From assembly GCF_008373765.1 (NCBI RefSeq), contig NZ_VUJW01000011.1:1-64000 (forward strand): a stretch of DNA of 64,000 nt. Direction: 5' to 3'. A program made the translations under genes and the position numbers. The notes under the pieces were generated by a model. It had not been told where the DNA came from. It did no database searches and was given only the letters and a program-made list of their open reading frames with translations. Shown in pieces: positions 34,187 to 42,350 of the stretch (its first letter is position 1; every line of letters starts with the position of its first letter). The stretch is from Nocardioides antri (lineage in GTDB: Bacteria > Actinomycetota > Actinomycetes > Propionibacteriales > Nocardioidaceae).

Positions 34187-35482
34187 CTACCTGCGGCGAT
34201 GGAAGCGGATGTCGCCGTTGGGCAGCTTGTCGGCGGCGAATCTTCGGTCGTGGGCGCGGTGGTGGTGCCAGGAGCACAGGAGTACGCCGTCGTCGAGGTC
34301 GGTCTTCCCGCCCTGGGACCAGGGCTGCTGGTGGTGGGCTTCGCACCAGGTGGCGGGGATCGAGCAGCCCTCGGCGCGACAGCGTTTGTCCCGGAGCCGC
34401 ATCGCCTTGCGCTGGGCTGGAGTGAACAGTCGGCGGGTGCGGCCAAGGTCGAGGATCTCGCCCTTCCCGCCGAGGACCACGGGGATGATCTTGGCGTTGC
34501 ACGCGAGTCGCCGCGCTTGGGTCGCCGACAGGTTGTCACCGCAGGAGAGGTCGCCGTCGAGCAGACCGGCGGTCGCCAGGTCGGTCTTCAACGACTCCAG
34601 GGAGAGGGTGACCATCACCGTGGTCGCATCCCCGCCGTGGGCGGGAAGCCTCTCGGGGTCGAGGTGCTCCAGCAGAGCACAGAACGCCTGGCCGAGCTTC
34701 CGGGGGTAGGGGATGCGGTCCTCCTCCCCGGACACGTCGTCGTCGGCCTTGCGTGGTGAGGTGAACGCCTCTAGGTAGGTCCGCAACCGCGCCGCGTCCG
34801 CGTCCGGGATCACCCCGGACAGGCGGGTGGACCCCTCACCGAGCGCCCGCAGGGAGAGCCGGCACTTCTCCCGGGCGTGGCGTTCCTCGTCCTCCATCCG
34901 CTTGGCTTCCTCGGCCTCGGCGATCTCCGGGGCGACCACGTCCAGGATGTGCCGGGCCAAACGGCGCAGCTCGCTGGGCCTGAACTCCCGCGCGTAGGCG
35001 ACCAGCTGCTCCTCCGCGCGTGCCAGCACCTCCGGACCGACCCGGGCCGGCAACGCCTCCAGGCCGGCGACGATCACCCGCGCCTGCTCGGCCGACACCA
35101 CCCCGGCGGCCATCCCGGAACGCACCCGCGCCCACCGGCAGTCCAGAGCGTTCGCTAGCGCCTGATCAGCCCGCAGCCCCGCGGAGTCGGCCTGCGTCCG
35201 CGACGCCAGCCACGCCGCCACATCCCGAGCGCCGTCAGCGTCGGCGACGTCGGCCGAAACCGCGATCACCCGCAGCCTCAGCTCCGCCAACCTCCGCTCG
35301 CCATCGGTCAACGCCAACAGCGCGGCACGCTTGTCCTCGGCGCTCATGTACACCGCCGGCACCGCCGCGACCTCCGCGAGCACGGCGGAGACCCGGTCGG
35401 CGCAGGCCGTGATCGGATGCGGCCGGGGCATCAGCTGCGCGACCACGGCACCTCCCGAGACAACCATCGACGTTGAGTTCAT
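34187..35482 (-). CDS. DUF222 / HNH endonuclease domain protein (13E12-repeat type)
   Basis: A 431-residue protein of the family known in mycobacteria as 13E12-repeat proteins: helical DUF222 region (about residues 40-330) and a C-terminal HNH nuclease (CEAHHQQPWSQGGKTDLDDG, then LLCSWHHHRAHD). Nuclease activity and role are unproven; many actinobacteria carry several near-identical copies. ATG 35482 gives MNSTSMVVS. However, TTGTCC-17-TATTAT places a promoter whose -10 overlaps that codon, so ATG 35467 may be the real start. A short inverted repeat GTTC-N6-GAAC (35477-35490) covers the same spot. Confidence 0.85.
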   Translation of the reverse strand: MNSTSMVVSGGAVVAQLMPRPHPITACADRVSAVLAEVAAVPAVYMSAEDKRAALLALTDGERRLAELRLRVIAVSADVADADGARDVAAWLASRTQADSAGLRADQALANALDCRWARVRSGMAAGVVSAEQARVIVAGLEALPARVGPEVLARAEEQLVAYAREFRPSELRRLARHILDVVAPEIAEAEEAKRMEDEERHAREKCRLSLRALGEGSTRLSGVIPDADAARLRTYLEAFTSPRKADDDVSGEEDRIPYPRKLGQAFCALLEHLDPERLPAHGGDATTVMVTLSLESLKTDLATAGLLDGDLSCGDNLSATQARRLACNAKIIPVVLGGKGEILDLGRTRRLFTPAQRKAMRLRDKRCRAEGCSIPATWCEAHHQQPWSQGGKTDLDDGVLLCSWHHHRAHDRRFAADKLPNGDIRFHRRR

Positions 35483-35583
35483 AATAGAACACCTGATCGA
35501 GCCGGACAAGCGCATCCACAGGACATCCGGTGGTGGCTTCGGGGCGGCCGCGCCAGCGGCGGCGCGGGCGAAGCCCGTGCAGC

Positions 35584-37257
35584 TCAGATCCCGAACGGCG
35601 GGCTGGAGGCCGGGACCCAGTGCACGCCCTCGGCGACGACGACCAGGCCGAGCACCCCGGCGAGGAGGAGCAGCACCGCGCAGAACGGCAGCCACCGTCG
35701 CCAGGTGCTCGTCAGCGGGTAGACGACCCGCGACAGCGGCGAGCGGAACCGGCTGGCGCCGGGCCCGGACCAGAGGGCCATCCCGAGCACCGAGCCGCCG
35801 GTGAAGAGCGTGGCGGCACCGTCGAGGGCCGCGGCGTAGCAGAGCAGCGCCGCTGCGAGGGCCAGGCCGAGGCTCCAGAGCAGCAGGACGGCGGTGCCGG
35901 TGATCGCCCGCAGCGAGTGCCAGGGCGTGGAGAAGGCGACCTGCGGTGCGTCGTACCACTTCGTGCCGCGGGTCGTACGACGATGCGCGCCCGCCGACGC
36001 GGCGAGCGACCCCGTGCGGAGCAGCCAGACCCCGAGGACGACGGCCGCGCCGGTGAGGTACGGCGCCAGGGCGGTCGCCGCGCCGAGCGCGAGTCCCCCG
36101 CAGGCGACCGCTGCCCCCCGTCGGAACCGCTCGGCGAACGCCACCTTCGGGTGGCCGAGCAGGCGGGCGTCCCACTCCTGCTCCCACTGCTCGACCGCCG
36201 GCGGGGGCTGGCCCCACGCGGGTGGCGCGATGGTGGGAGGCGCGGGGGGTGGGGCCGGGCCCGGGGCAACCGGGGTCGTCAGCATGCGCGTGACGGGGCG
36301 GGGCTCGGACACGGTCTCGGCCGTGCGGGGCTCGGACAGCGCGAGCGGCGCGACGCTCCCGCCGTTCGCCAGCGCCACCGGCAGCGTGAAGTCGTCGTCG
36401 TCGACCAGGTGGCCCTCGACCGGAGGCGGCACGAGCGGAGCGTCGGGCTGGGTGCTGTGCGGCCGCAGCCAGGCGAGCAGCTCGGCGAGCGACGGCCGCG
36501 CGAGCGGGTCCGGGTCGAGCGAGGCGTCGAGGACGGCCGCGAGCGGTCCCTCGATGCCGGCCAGGTCGTGCTCGCCGCGGCGGGCGCGGTCCATGATCGC
36601 CATCGACGGCCCGCGGCCGTACGGCGGCCGCCCGGTCGCGCCGTAGGCAACCGTCGCCGCCCAGGCGTGCACGTCGGCAGCGGGCGTGGCGTCGTCGCCG
36701 TACAGGATCTCCGGCGCGAGGTAGCCCGGCGTCCCGAGCAGCCAGCCGGCCTGGGTGAGCCGCGGGTCGTCGGCGACGCGGGCGAGGCCGAAGTCGATGA
36801 GGATCGGGGTGCGTCCCTCCATCAGCACGTTGGACGGCTTGATGTCGCGGTGCAGCACGCCTGCGTGGTGGACGGCGGCGACGCCCTCGGCGAGGCAGCC
36901 GGCGAGCCACATCAGGTCGCGCTCGCGGACCGGGCCCTCCTCGACCACGTGGTCGTGGAGCGAAAGCCCGGGCACGTAGCGGGTGACGACGTAGGGCACG
37001 TCCGCCCATGGGTCGGCGTCGAGGAACTCCGCGATCCAGGGGCTGCGCACCCGGGTCAGCGTGTCGACCTCGCGCGCCAGCCGGGCGCGCGCCTCCTCGT
37101 CGCCGACGATGTGCGGCCGCAGCACCTTGAGCGCGACCCGCCGGCCGTCGGCGTTCCGGGCGAGGTGGACGATGCCCATGCCGCCCTCACCGAGGCGGGT
37201 CAGCAGCGTGTAGTCGCCCACGCGCGGGGGCGACTCGTGCTGCGGCTGGGTCGTCAC
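35584..37257 (-). CDS. Ser/Thr protein kinase with polytopic membrane C terminus
   Basis: A 557-residue PknB-type kinase: Gly-rich loop LGEGGMGIVH, catalytic Lys44, HRDIKPSN with Asp138, DFG at Asp155, and GTPGYLAPEI activation-segment end. The kinase domain ends near residue 270. A Pro-rich linker (about 270-375) leads to a region with about five hydrophobic segments (390-550) ending in the membrane or a short tail. It lacks the PASTA repeats of cell-wall-sensing PknB, so it senses something else or is anchored by a multi-pass module. GTG start at 37257. Monocistronic, and divergent from the FkbM gene. Confidence 0.9.
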   Translation of the reverse strand: MTTQPQHESPPRVGDYTLLTRLGEGGMGIVHLARNADGRRVALKVLRPHIVGDEEARARLAREVDTLTRVRSPWIAEFLDADPWADVPYVVTRYVPGLSLHDHVVEEGPVRERDLMWLAGCLAEGVAAVHHAGVLHRDIKPSNVLMEGRTPILIDFGLARVADDPRLTQAGWLLGTPGYLAPEILYGDDATPAADVHAWAATVAYGATGRPPYGRGPSMAIMDRARRGEHDLAGIEGPLAAVLDASLDPDPLARPSLAELLAWLRPHSTQPDAPLVPPPVEGHLVDDDDFTLPVALANGGSVAPLALSEPRTAETVSEPRPVTRMLTTPVAPGPAPPPAPPTIAPPAWGQPPPAVEQWEQEWDARLLGHPKVAFAERFRRGAAVACGGLALGAATALAPYLTGAAVVLGVWLLRTGSLAASAGAHRRTTRGTKWYDAPQVAFSTPWHSLRAITGTAVLLLWSLGLALAAALLCYAAALDGAATLFTGGSVLGMALWSGPGASRFRSPLSRVVYPLTSTWRRWLPFCAVLLLLAGVLGLVVVAEGVHWVPASSPPFGI

Positions 37258-37351
37258 GCGGAAAGGCTACCCAGCGGAGTGCTGTGCGACGCCTCGGCGC
37301 GCTGCGGGTACCGTCGAGGCACTTCACCACCACTCGGGAAGGTACGCCGAC

Positions 37352-38155
37352 GTGACAACGACCCCTTCGACCGCACCTGACGCGGCCTATCGCTACTGGG
37401 CCAACCTGCTCGCGCACCGCGCGCGCCGGCTCGACCGCGACCTGGTCTCCCAGCGCGTCGAGCAGACCTTTCTCGAGCTCTGCCGCGACCTCGCGCCGAC
37501 CGTGAGCCTGGAGATCGGGGCCCACCAGGCCGACTTCAGCCAGTGGATCAAGCGGGAGGTGCCGCCGGCGCGCTGCGTCGCGTTCGAGGCCAACCCCTAC
37601 GTCCACGAGAAGTACAGCCCGCTGCTGGCGGACACCGGCGTGGAGTACCTCCACCTCGCGATCTCCGCGACGAGCGGGACGGTCGAGCTGGCCATCCCCC
37701 GCGAGTTCCACAATGCGGAGCAGGGGCGCCGGTACAAGAAGGAGAAGACCAATCGGATGGCGAGCCTCTCCCACCATCGCTACGCGGAGAAGGCCGAAAC
37801 CGTGGACGTCCCGTCGGTGCCGCTCGACGACTTCGTCAGCCTCGCCGACGACGACGTCGTGGTCGCGTGGATCGATGTCGAGGGCGCCTCGGGTCCGGTG
37901 CTGTCCTCCGGCGAGAAGGTCCTCTCGCGGGCGTCCCTGATCTACATCGAGGTCGAGAGCGAGCAGGTCTGGGACGGGCAGTGGCTCGACCTCGACGTGG
38001 CCCGCTTCCTCGCCGGGCGAGGCCTGGTCCCTGTGCTCCGCGACGTCCAGCGGCCCCACCAGTACAACGTGGTCTTCGCCGCCGCCGAGCTCGCGGTTCA
38101 TCCCCGGATGGCGCGGTTGGCCAACGCGGCCTTCCGCCGCAAGGCGGCCGGTTAG
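37352..38155 (+). CDS. FkbM-family methyltransferase
   Basis: A 267-residue SAM-dependent methyltransferase of the FkbM type. The SAM motif is SLEIGAHQADFSQWI, followed by CVAFEANPYVHEKYSPLL, and the FkbM signature Asp-Val-Glu-Gly is in VAWIDVEGASGPVL. These enzymes O-methylate sugars or polyketides. GTG 37352 has GGGAAGG about 10 bases upstream. Its TAG stop shares bases with the convergent ilvE TAA (TTAG at 38152-38155). Confidence 0.85.
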   Translation: MTTTPSTAPDAAYRYWANLLAHRARRLDRDLVSQRVEQTFLELCRDLAPTVSLEIGAHQADFSQWIKREVPPARCVAFEANPYVHEKYSPLLADTGVEYLHLAISATSGTVELAIPREFHNAEQGRRYKKEKTNRMASLSHHRYAEKAETVDVPSVPLDDFVSLADDDVVVAWIDVEGASGPVLSSGEKVLSRASLIYIEVESEQVWDGQWLDLDVARFLAGRGLVPVLRDVQRPHQYNVVFAAAELAVHPRMARLANAAFRRKAAG

Positions 38156-39231
38156 ACGATCCGGCGCATCCAGCCGAAGGTGTCCTCGGCGCGCCCGAAC
38201 TGCACGTCGACCAGCGCCTGCCGGATCTTCATGGTCAGCTTGGTGCTCGCCGGCGCGGGCGAGACGCCGTCCTTTGTGCGCAGCTCGCCGACGGGGGTGA
38301 CGACGGCCGCGGTGCCGCAGGCGAAGATCTCGGTGATCCGGCCGCTCGCGACACCCTCGCGCCACTCGTCGATCACGAGCTTCCGCTCGGTGACCTGGTG
38401 GCCCATCTTCCCGGCGAGCTCGATGATCGAGGCGCGGGTGATGCCCTCGAGGATCGTGCCGGTCTCGGGCGTGACCACGGAGCCGTCGTCGAAGACGAAG
38501 TACATGTTCATCCCGCCGAGCTCCTCGACGTACTTCCCCTCCTGGGCGTCGAGGAAGACCACCTGGTCGCAGCCGTTGGCGTAGGCCTCCTGCTGCGCGA
38601 CGAGGGAGCTGGCGTAGTTGCCGCCGGTCTTGGCCGCGCCCATGCCGCCGCGGCCGGCGCGGGTGTACTCCTCGGTGAGCCAGAGGTTCACCGGCTTGGC
38701 GCCGCCCTTGAAGTAGGCGCCGGCCGGGCTGGCGATCACCATGAACGTGACGTGCTCGGCAGGCCGCACCCCGAGGAACTTCTCGGAGGCGAACATGTAG
38801 GGGCGGACGTAGAGGCTCTTCTCGCCGCCCTCGGCGTTGGCCGGCACGAAGCGGGCGTCGACCTCGACGAGCGCCGAGACCGCCTGCACGAAGTCGGGGA
38901 CCTCGAGGACCGGCAGCGCCAGCCGGTGGCTCGAGCGCACCATCCGCTCGGCGTTCGCCTCCGGCCGGAACATCCACACCGAGTCGTCGGGGTGGCGGTA
39001 GGCCTTCATGCCCTCGAACGTCTCCTGCGCGTAGTGCAGGACTGCCGCCGCGGGGTCGAGCGTGATCGGGCCGTACGGGGTGATCCGAGCGTCGTGCCAG
39101 CCGTCGGCCGGCGTCCACTCGACCGTGAACATGTGGTCGGTGAAGTTGGTGCCGAAGCCGGGGTTGGCGAGGATCTCGGCCAGCCGCGCGTCGTCGGTCG
39201 GGGACGACGTGAGCGTGGTGCTGATCTGCAT
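38152..39231 (-). CDS. ilvE: Branched-chain amino acid aminotransferase
   Basis: PLP fold-type IV transaminase, 359 residues, that makes Leu, Ile and Val from their keto acids (and the reverse). The actinobacterial long form is seen: FGTNFTDHMFTVEW, HYAQETFEGMKAYR, and the PLP lysine in GAAKTGGNYASSL, with the tail EIFACGTAAVVTPVG. ATG 39231 (MQISTTLTSSP) is 7 bases after the -10 box TAAATT, so probably leaderless; the longer frame from 39300 is rejected. It is downstream of leuB on the same strand but separated by a large palindrome. Confidence 0.95.
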   Translation of the reverse strand: MQISTTLTSSPTDDARLAEILANPGFGTNFTDHMFTVEWTPADGWHDARITPYGPITLDPAAAVLHYAQETFEGMKAYRHPDDSVWMFRPEANAERMVRSSHRLALPVLEVPDFVQAVSALVEVDARFVPANAEGGEKSLYVRPYMFASEKFLGVRPAEHVTFMVIASPAGAYFKGGAKPVNLWLTEEYTRAGRGGMGAAKTGGNYASSLVAQQEAYANGCDQVVFLDAQEGKYVEELGGMNMYFVFDDGSVVTPETGTILEGITRASIIELAGKMGHQVTERKLVIDEWREGVASGRITEIFACGTAAVVTPVGELRTKDGVSPAPASTKLTMKIRQALVDVQFGRAEDTFGWMRRIV

Positions 39232-39238
39232 GCCGGTC

Positions 39239-39244
39239 AATTTA
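39239..39244 (-). promoter_or_regulatory. ilvE -10 box
   Basis: TAAATT on the - strand, 7 bases before ATG 39231. It is one of the few AT-rich hexamers here and a perfect TANNNT. Confidence 0.55.
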
Positions 39245-39280
39245 GTCGCAGTTCCTACTATCCGGACGAGTGAGGGGGCG

Positions 39281-39332
39281 GGGTTGTCCGCTGTTTCCAC
39301 GGGTTGTCGGCCATTGCAGAGGCGGACAACCC
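39281..39332 (-). promoter_or_regulatory. Triple GGGTTGTC motif upstream of ilvE
   Basis: On the + strand, GGGTTGTCCGC (39281-39291) and GGGTTGTCGG (39301-39310) start exactly 20 bases apart, and the complement GCGGACAACCC lies at 39322-39332. Two helical turns between copies on the same face suggest cooperative binding of a regulator upstream of the ilvE promoter. In RNA the same copies could form alternative hairpins. Confidence 0.5.
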
Positions 39333-39364
39333 GCGGAATACCCGGTCGACCGGGTATTCCGCGG
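39331..39364. terminator. 34-base perfect palindrome between leuB and ilvE
   Basis: Arms CCGCGGAATACCCGGTC and its exact complement, centre GTCGAC. It starts 5 bases after the leuB stop and is the likely leuB terminator, without a T run. In hairpin form it is among the most stable structures in the window. Confidence 0.75.
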
Positions 39365-39369
39365 AACGA

Positions 39370-40476
39370 TCAGCCCGCTACTCGCGCCGCGATCGCGTCG
39401 CCCACGGCGGGCGTCGAACGCTTCTCCCCCGGCGTGCGAGCCGCGAGGTCCTCGATCACGGCCGTCTCGATCCGCGCGGCCGCCTCGGGGTGGCCGAGGT
39501 GGTCGAGCAGCAGGGCGCCACTGAGGATCGCGGCCGTCGGGTCGGCGACCAGCTGCCCGGCGATGTCGGGCGCCGAGCCGTGCACCGGCTCGAACATCGA
39601 CGGCGCCGTGCGGTCCGGGTTGACGTTGCCGGACGCGGCGAGTCCGATGCCACCGGTGATCGCGGCGGCGAGGTCGGTGACGATGTCACCGAAGAGGTTG
39701 TCGGTGACGATCACGTCGAACCGCTGCGGGTCCGTCGCGAGGAAGATCATCACCGCGTCGATGTGGCAGTAGTCGGTCGTGACGTCGGGGTACTCCGCCG
39801 CGACCTCCTCGAACAGCCGCCACCACAGCGACCCCGCGTTGACGAGCACGTTGGTCTTGTGGACCAGGGTGAGCTTCTTGCGGGGCCGGCGCTGCGCACG
39901 GGCGAACGCGTCGCGGATGACCCGCTCCACGCCGTACGCCGTGTTGACCGACACCTCGGTCGCGACCTCGGCCGGGGTTCCCGTCCTCAGTGCGCCGCCG
40001 TTGCCGGTGTAGGGGCCCTCGGTGCCCTCGCGCACGACCACGAAGTCGACGTCGCCCTTGCCGAGGATCTCGGTCGAGAGCGGCGACACCGCACCGGGGT
40101 AGATCCGCGACGGGCGCAGGTTGACGTAGTGGTCGAGCTCGAAGCGCAGCCGCAGCAGCAGCCCGCGCTCGAGGATCCCCGGCGGCAGGTTGGGGTCGTT
40201 CGGCTTGCCGCCGACCGCTCCGAGCAGGATCGCGTCGTGCTGCCGGATCTCGGCGAGCACGGAGTCGGGCAGCACCTCTTGGGTGGCGAGGTACCGCTCG
40301 GCGCCCAGGTCGTAGCGGGTCTGTTCGAACTTCACGGATGCGGGGGCCGCAACCTCCAGCACCTTCAGCGCCTCGGCGGTCACCTCGGGGCCGATGCCGT
40401 CGCCGGGGACGACAGCGAGGGCCACGCTCCCGTCAGCGGGCGTGAAAGTGCTCTGGGTGGTGGGGGCGGAGGTCAT
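39370..40476 (-). CDS. leuB: 3-isopropylmalate dehydrogenase
   Basis: A 368-residue NAD-dependent beta-decarboxylating dehydrogenase. It oxidises 3-isopropylmalate for leucine and, in the citramalate route, 3-methylmalate to 2-oxobutyrate. Motifs: [30 protein letters not shown], the metal-site region [26 protein letters not shown] and [18 protein letters not shown] 40476. It is preceded by a small ORF (40488-40640) and, further up, a leader peptide with Val-Leu-Ile codons, and followed by a 34-base palindrome. Confidence 0.96.
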   Translation of the reverse strand: MTSAPTTQSTFTPADGSVALAVVPGDGIGPEVTAEALKVLEVAAPASVKFEQTRYDLGAERYLATQEVLPDSVLAEIRQHDAILLGAVGGKPNDPNLPPGILERGLLLRLRFELDHYVNLRPSRIYPGAVSPLSTEILGKGDVDFVVVREGTEGPYTGNGGALRTGTPAEVATEVSVNTAYGVERVIRDAFARAQRRPRKKLTLVHKTNVLVNAGSLWWRLFEEVAAEYPDVTTDYCHIDAVMIFLATDPQRFDVIVTDNLFGDIVTDLAAAITGGIGLAASGNVNPDRTAPSMFEPVHGSAPDIAGQLVADPTAAILSGALLLDHLGHPEAAARIETAVIEDLAARTPGEKRSTPAVGDAIAARVAG

Positions 40477-40487
40477 GGTCGAAGACG

Positions 40488-40640
40488 TTAGTTGTCGTCA
40501 GGACGACGGTCGTCCTCGTCTCGCAGGGCAGTCCCGGCGGGCCGGTTCAGCGCGCTCTGCAGGGCGTCGGTGTGGGTGCGGTGCAGCGGGTGCTCGGGGT
40601 CGTTCTTGGCCGGACCCCAGTCGGGATACATCTCGTACAT
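40488..40640 (-). CDS. Small acidic/polar protein, 50 aa, upstream of leuB
   Basis: [20 protein letters not shown] then a helical Leu/Ala part and a polar end ([11 protein letters not shown]). It is hydrophilic, with no membrane segment. The stop is 11 bases before leuB, so it is the first gene of a leuB operon. AGAAGG lies about 11 bases before ATG 40640; ATG 40631 (MYPDWG) is an alternative. No function is known to me. Confidence 0.65.
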   Translation of the reverse strand: MYEMYPDWGPAKNDPEHPLHRTHTDALQSALNRPAGTALRDEDDRRPDDN

Positions 40641-40664
40641 GGTCGTGCTCGCCTTCTGTGAACA

Positions 40665-40759
40665 GGGCTTCTCGTCAGAGTGAGTGAGAAGCCCATGCAG
40701 GCGAGGGATGCACGCCGCAGACACCGCGGCGAGGTGGCCTCTCTCAGGCCCCGCCGCGG
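40665..40759 (-). promoter_or_regulatory. Leader hairpins of the leuB operon (candidate attenuator)
   Basis: Reading the - strand, stem CGCCGCGG/CCGCGGCG (40759-40752 with 40731-40724) encloses a smaller stem GGCCT/AGGCC, and the leader-peptide stop lies in it. A second hairpin, GGGCTTCTC with GAGAAGCCC (40694-40686 with 40673-40665, 12-base loop), follows just before the small ORF. The second has no strong T run, so it may be a weak terminator or block translation. Confidence 0.55.
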
Positions 40760-40788
40760 CGCTCGATAAGTACGAAGAACTGCCGCAT
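40744..40788 (-). CDS. leuB-operon leader peptide (MRQFFVLIERRGGA)
   Basis: A 14-codon ORF with consecutive Val-Leu-Ile codons GTA CTT ATC; GTA and CTT are rare in this genome. ATG 40788 is 9 bases after the -10 box TACCCT, so translation should start at or near the 5' end. The product of the operon serves leucine and isoleucine synthesis, so the codons fit ribosome-mediated attenuation. Confidence 0.65.
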   Translation of the reverse strand: MRQFFVLIERRGGA

Positions 40789-40797
40789 GGTGATCCG

Positions 40798-40826
40798 AGG
40801 GTACGCCGGACAGCGCTCCCTGTCGC
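40798..40826 (-). promoter_or_regulatory. Promoter of the leuB operon
   Basis: On the - strand, GCGACA (40826 down to 40821), 17 bases, then TACCCT (40803 down to 40798). Spacing is ideal and the start would fall at the leader-peptide ATG. Confidence 0.6.
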
Positions 40827-40886
40827 CCGCTTTCCGTTCCGTGTTCGCTATCCGAGACAGGACCAACCGGATGAAAGACTCGTTAC

Positions 40887-41456
40887 ATGAGCGCGCCCCC
40901 CGACCTGCCCGACGTGGTCCTCCGCGCGTTCGACGTCTGCCGCCGCGCGGGCTACGTGTCGTTCTGCCGCAACGAGACCGGCCGCCTGCTGGCCACGCTG
41001 GCCGCGACCCGCAACGGGGTCATGGCCGAGTTCGGCACCGGCTGCGGCGTCGGCACGGCGTGGTTGCGCTCCGGCGTCCGTGACGACGAGGCGAGGATCC
41101 TCACCGCCGAGCGCGACCCCAAGCTCGCCCGCGCCGCCACCGAGATCTTCACCGAGGACCCTCTCGTCGACGTCCTCACCGCCGACTGGTCGACGCTGAG
41201 GGACAAGGGCCCCTACTCGCTGCTCTTCCTCGACTCCGAGCAGCCGAGCGAGGTGGGTGTCGACGCCATCGCCGACCTGGTCGAGACCGGCGGCATCGTC
41301 GTGCTCGACGACTTCTGGCCGTGCGAGCAGTGGCCGCCGCTCGACGGCAACCGGGTCGACACGCTGCGCGAGCAGTGGCTCACCGACGAGCGCTTCACCG
41401 CGGTGGAGGTCATGGTCGCCAGCGACTCCTCCGTCGTGCTCGCCACCCGGCGCTAG
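40887..41456 (+). CDS. Class I SAM-dependent O-methyltransferase-like protein
   Basis: A 189-residue Rossmann methyltransferase. The SAM motif is VMAEFGTGCGVGTAWL, followed by ILTAERDPKLARAA (acidic residue binding ribose), LLFLDSEQPSEVG and GGIVVLDDFWP. It resembles the caffeoyl-CoA/catechol O-methyltransferase branch but is shorter. Substrate unknown. It is divergent from the leuB leader and starts a run of three + strand genes. Confidence 0.8.
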   Translation: MSAPPDLPDVVLRAFDVCRRAGYVSFCRNETGRLLATLAATRNGVMAEFGTGCGVGTAWLRSGVRDDEARILTAERDPKLARAATEIFTEDPLVDVLTADWSTLRDKGPYSLLFLDSEQPSEVGVDAIADLVETGGIVVLDDFWPCEQWPPLDGNRVDTLREQWLTDERFTAVEVMVASDSSVVLATRR

Positions 41457-41477
41457 CGCGGCGCTAGGGTCGTCGGC

Positions 41478-42350
41478 ATGCCGATCCTGCGCGTCATCGA
41501 CCTCGACCGGCGCAAGCCGGAGAGCTGTTACCTCCAGGACGCCCGTCGCGACGTGACCTCTCAGTTCGGCGAGGACGGGATCATCGAGAAGATCTTCGAG
41601 ATCGTCCCGCCGGCGAACCGCTGGTGCGTCGAGTACGGCGCCTGGGACGGCGTCTACCTGAGCAACACCTACCACCTCGTGCACGACCTCGGCTGGAACG
41701 GCGTGCTGATCGAGGGTGACCCGGCCAAGTTCGCCGAGCTCGAGACGAACTGTGCAGGCCTCGCCAACGCCCACCCGGTCCAGGCGGTCGTCGGCTTCGA
41801 CAACGGCGTCGACGCGCTCGACGACGTCCTGGCCGGGACCGACTGCCCCCACGCGCCCGACCTGGCCAGCATCGACGTCGACGGCGCCGACTACTTCCTG
41901 TGGCAGTCGATGAAGGCGTACCGACCCCGGGTGGTGGTGATCGAGTTCAACCCGACCGTCCCCAACGACGTCGTGTTCGTGCAGGACCGCGACCTGGCGG
42001 TCCACCAGGGAGCATCGCTCGCGGCGATGGTCGAGCTCGGCAAGCGGAAGCGCTACGAGCTCGTCGCGGTCACGAACTGCAACGCCTTCTTCGTCGACGA
42101 GCCCCTGTTCCCGGCCTTCGGCATCGAGGACAACTCGATCGACGCGATGCGGGCCAACGTCACCGGTCGGATCTTCCACGGCTACGACGGCACGATCTAC
42201 ACCAAGATGCGCCCGCTCCAGTGGGTGGGACGCGGAGACACCCGTCCGCCGATCGACGTCTTCCAGCTGCTCCCGCCGGAGGAGCGCAACTGGCACGACA
42301 AGCTCGAGAGCCAGCAGACCGACTCCGCCGACGGCGAGGACGATGACTGA
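41478..42350 (+). CDS. FkbM-like methyltransferase domain protein, 290 aa
   Basis: The SAM-site-like segment RWCVEYGAWDGVYLSNTY, then GVLIEGDPAKFAELE and the ASIDVDGADYFLW block, match the FkbM pattern (Asp-Val-Asp-Gly). SQFGEDGIIEKIF near the start is the typical lead-in of FkbM-like sugar-modifying enzymes. The acidic C-terminal tail overlaps the next gene by 8 bases, so the two are coupled. Probably modifies a surface or secreted glycan; substrate unknown. Confidence 0.75.
   Translation: MPILRVIDLDRRKPESCYLQDARRDVTSQFGEDGIIEKIFEIVPPANRWCVEYGAWDGVYLSNTYHLVHDLGWNGVLIEGDPAKFAELETNCAGLANAHPVQAVVGFDNGVDALDDVLAGTDCPHAPDLASIDVDGADYFLWQSMKAYRPRVVVIEFNPTVPNDVVFVQDRDLAVHQGASLAAMVELGKRKRYELVAVTNCNAFFVDEPLFPAFGIEDNSIDAMRANVTGRIFHGYDGTIYTKMRPLQWVGRGDTRPPIDVFQLLPPEERNWHDKLESQQTDSADGEDDD

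Noticed and set aside
35483-37009. Extension of the DUF222/HNH frame to a 940-codon ORF
   Set aside because: Beyond 35482 the frame is an Arg/Pro-rich antisense-frame shadow of the kinase gene; DUF222 proteins start near MNSTSMVVS.
39232-39369. T-box or other riboswitch upstream of ilvE
   Set aside because: No T-box sequence or specifier-loop layout. The promoter is at 39239, so the structured DNA lies upstream of the transcript.
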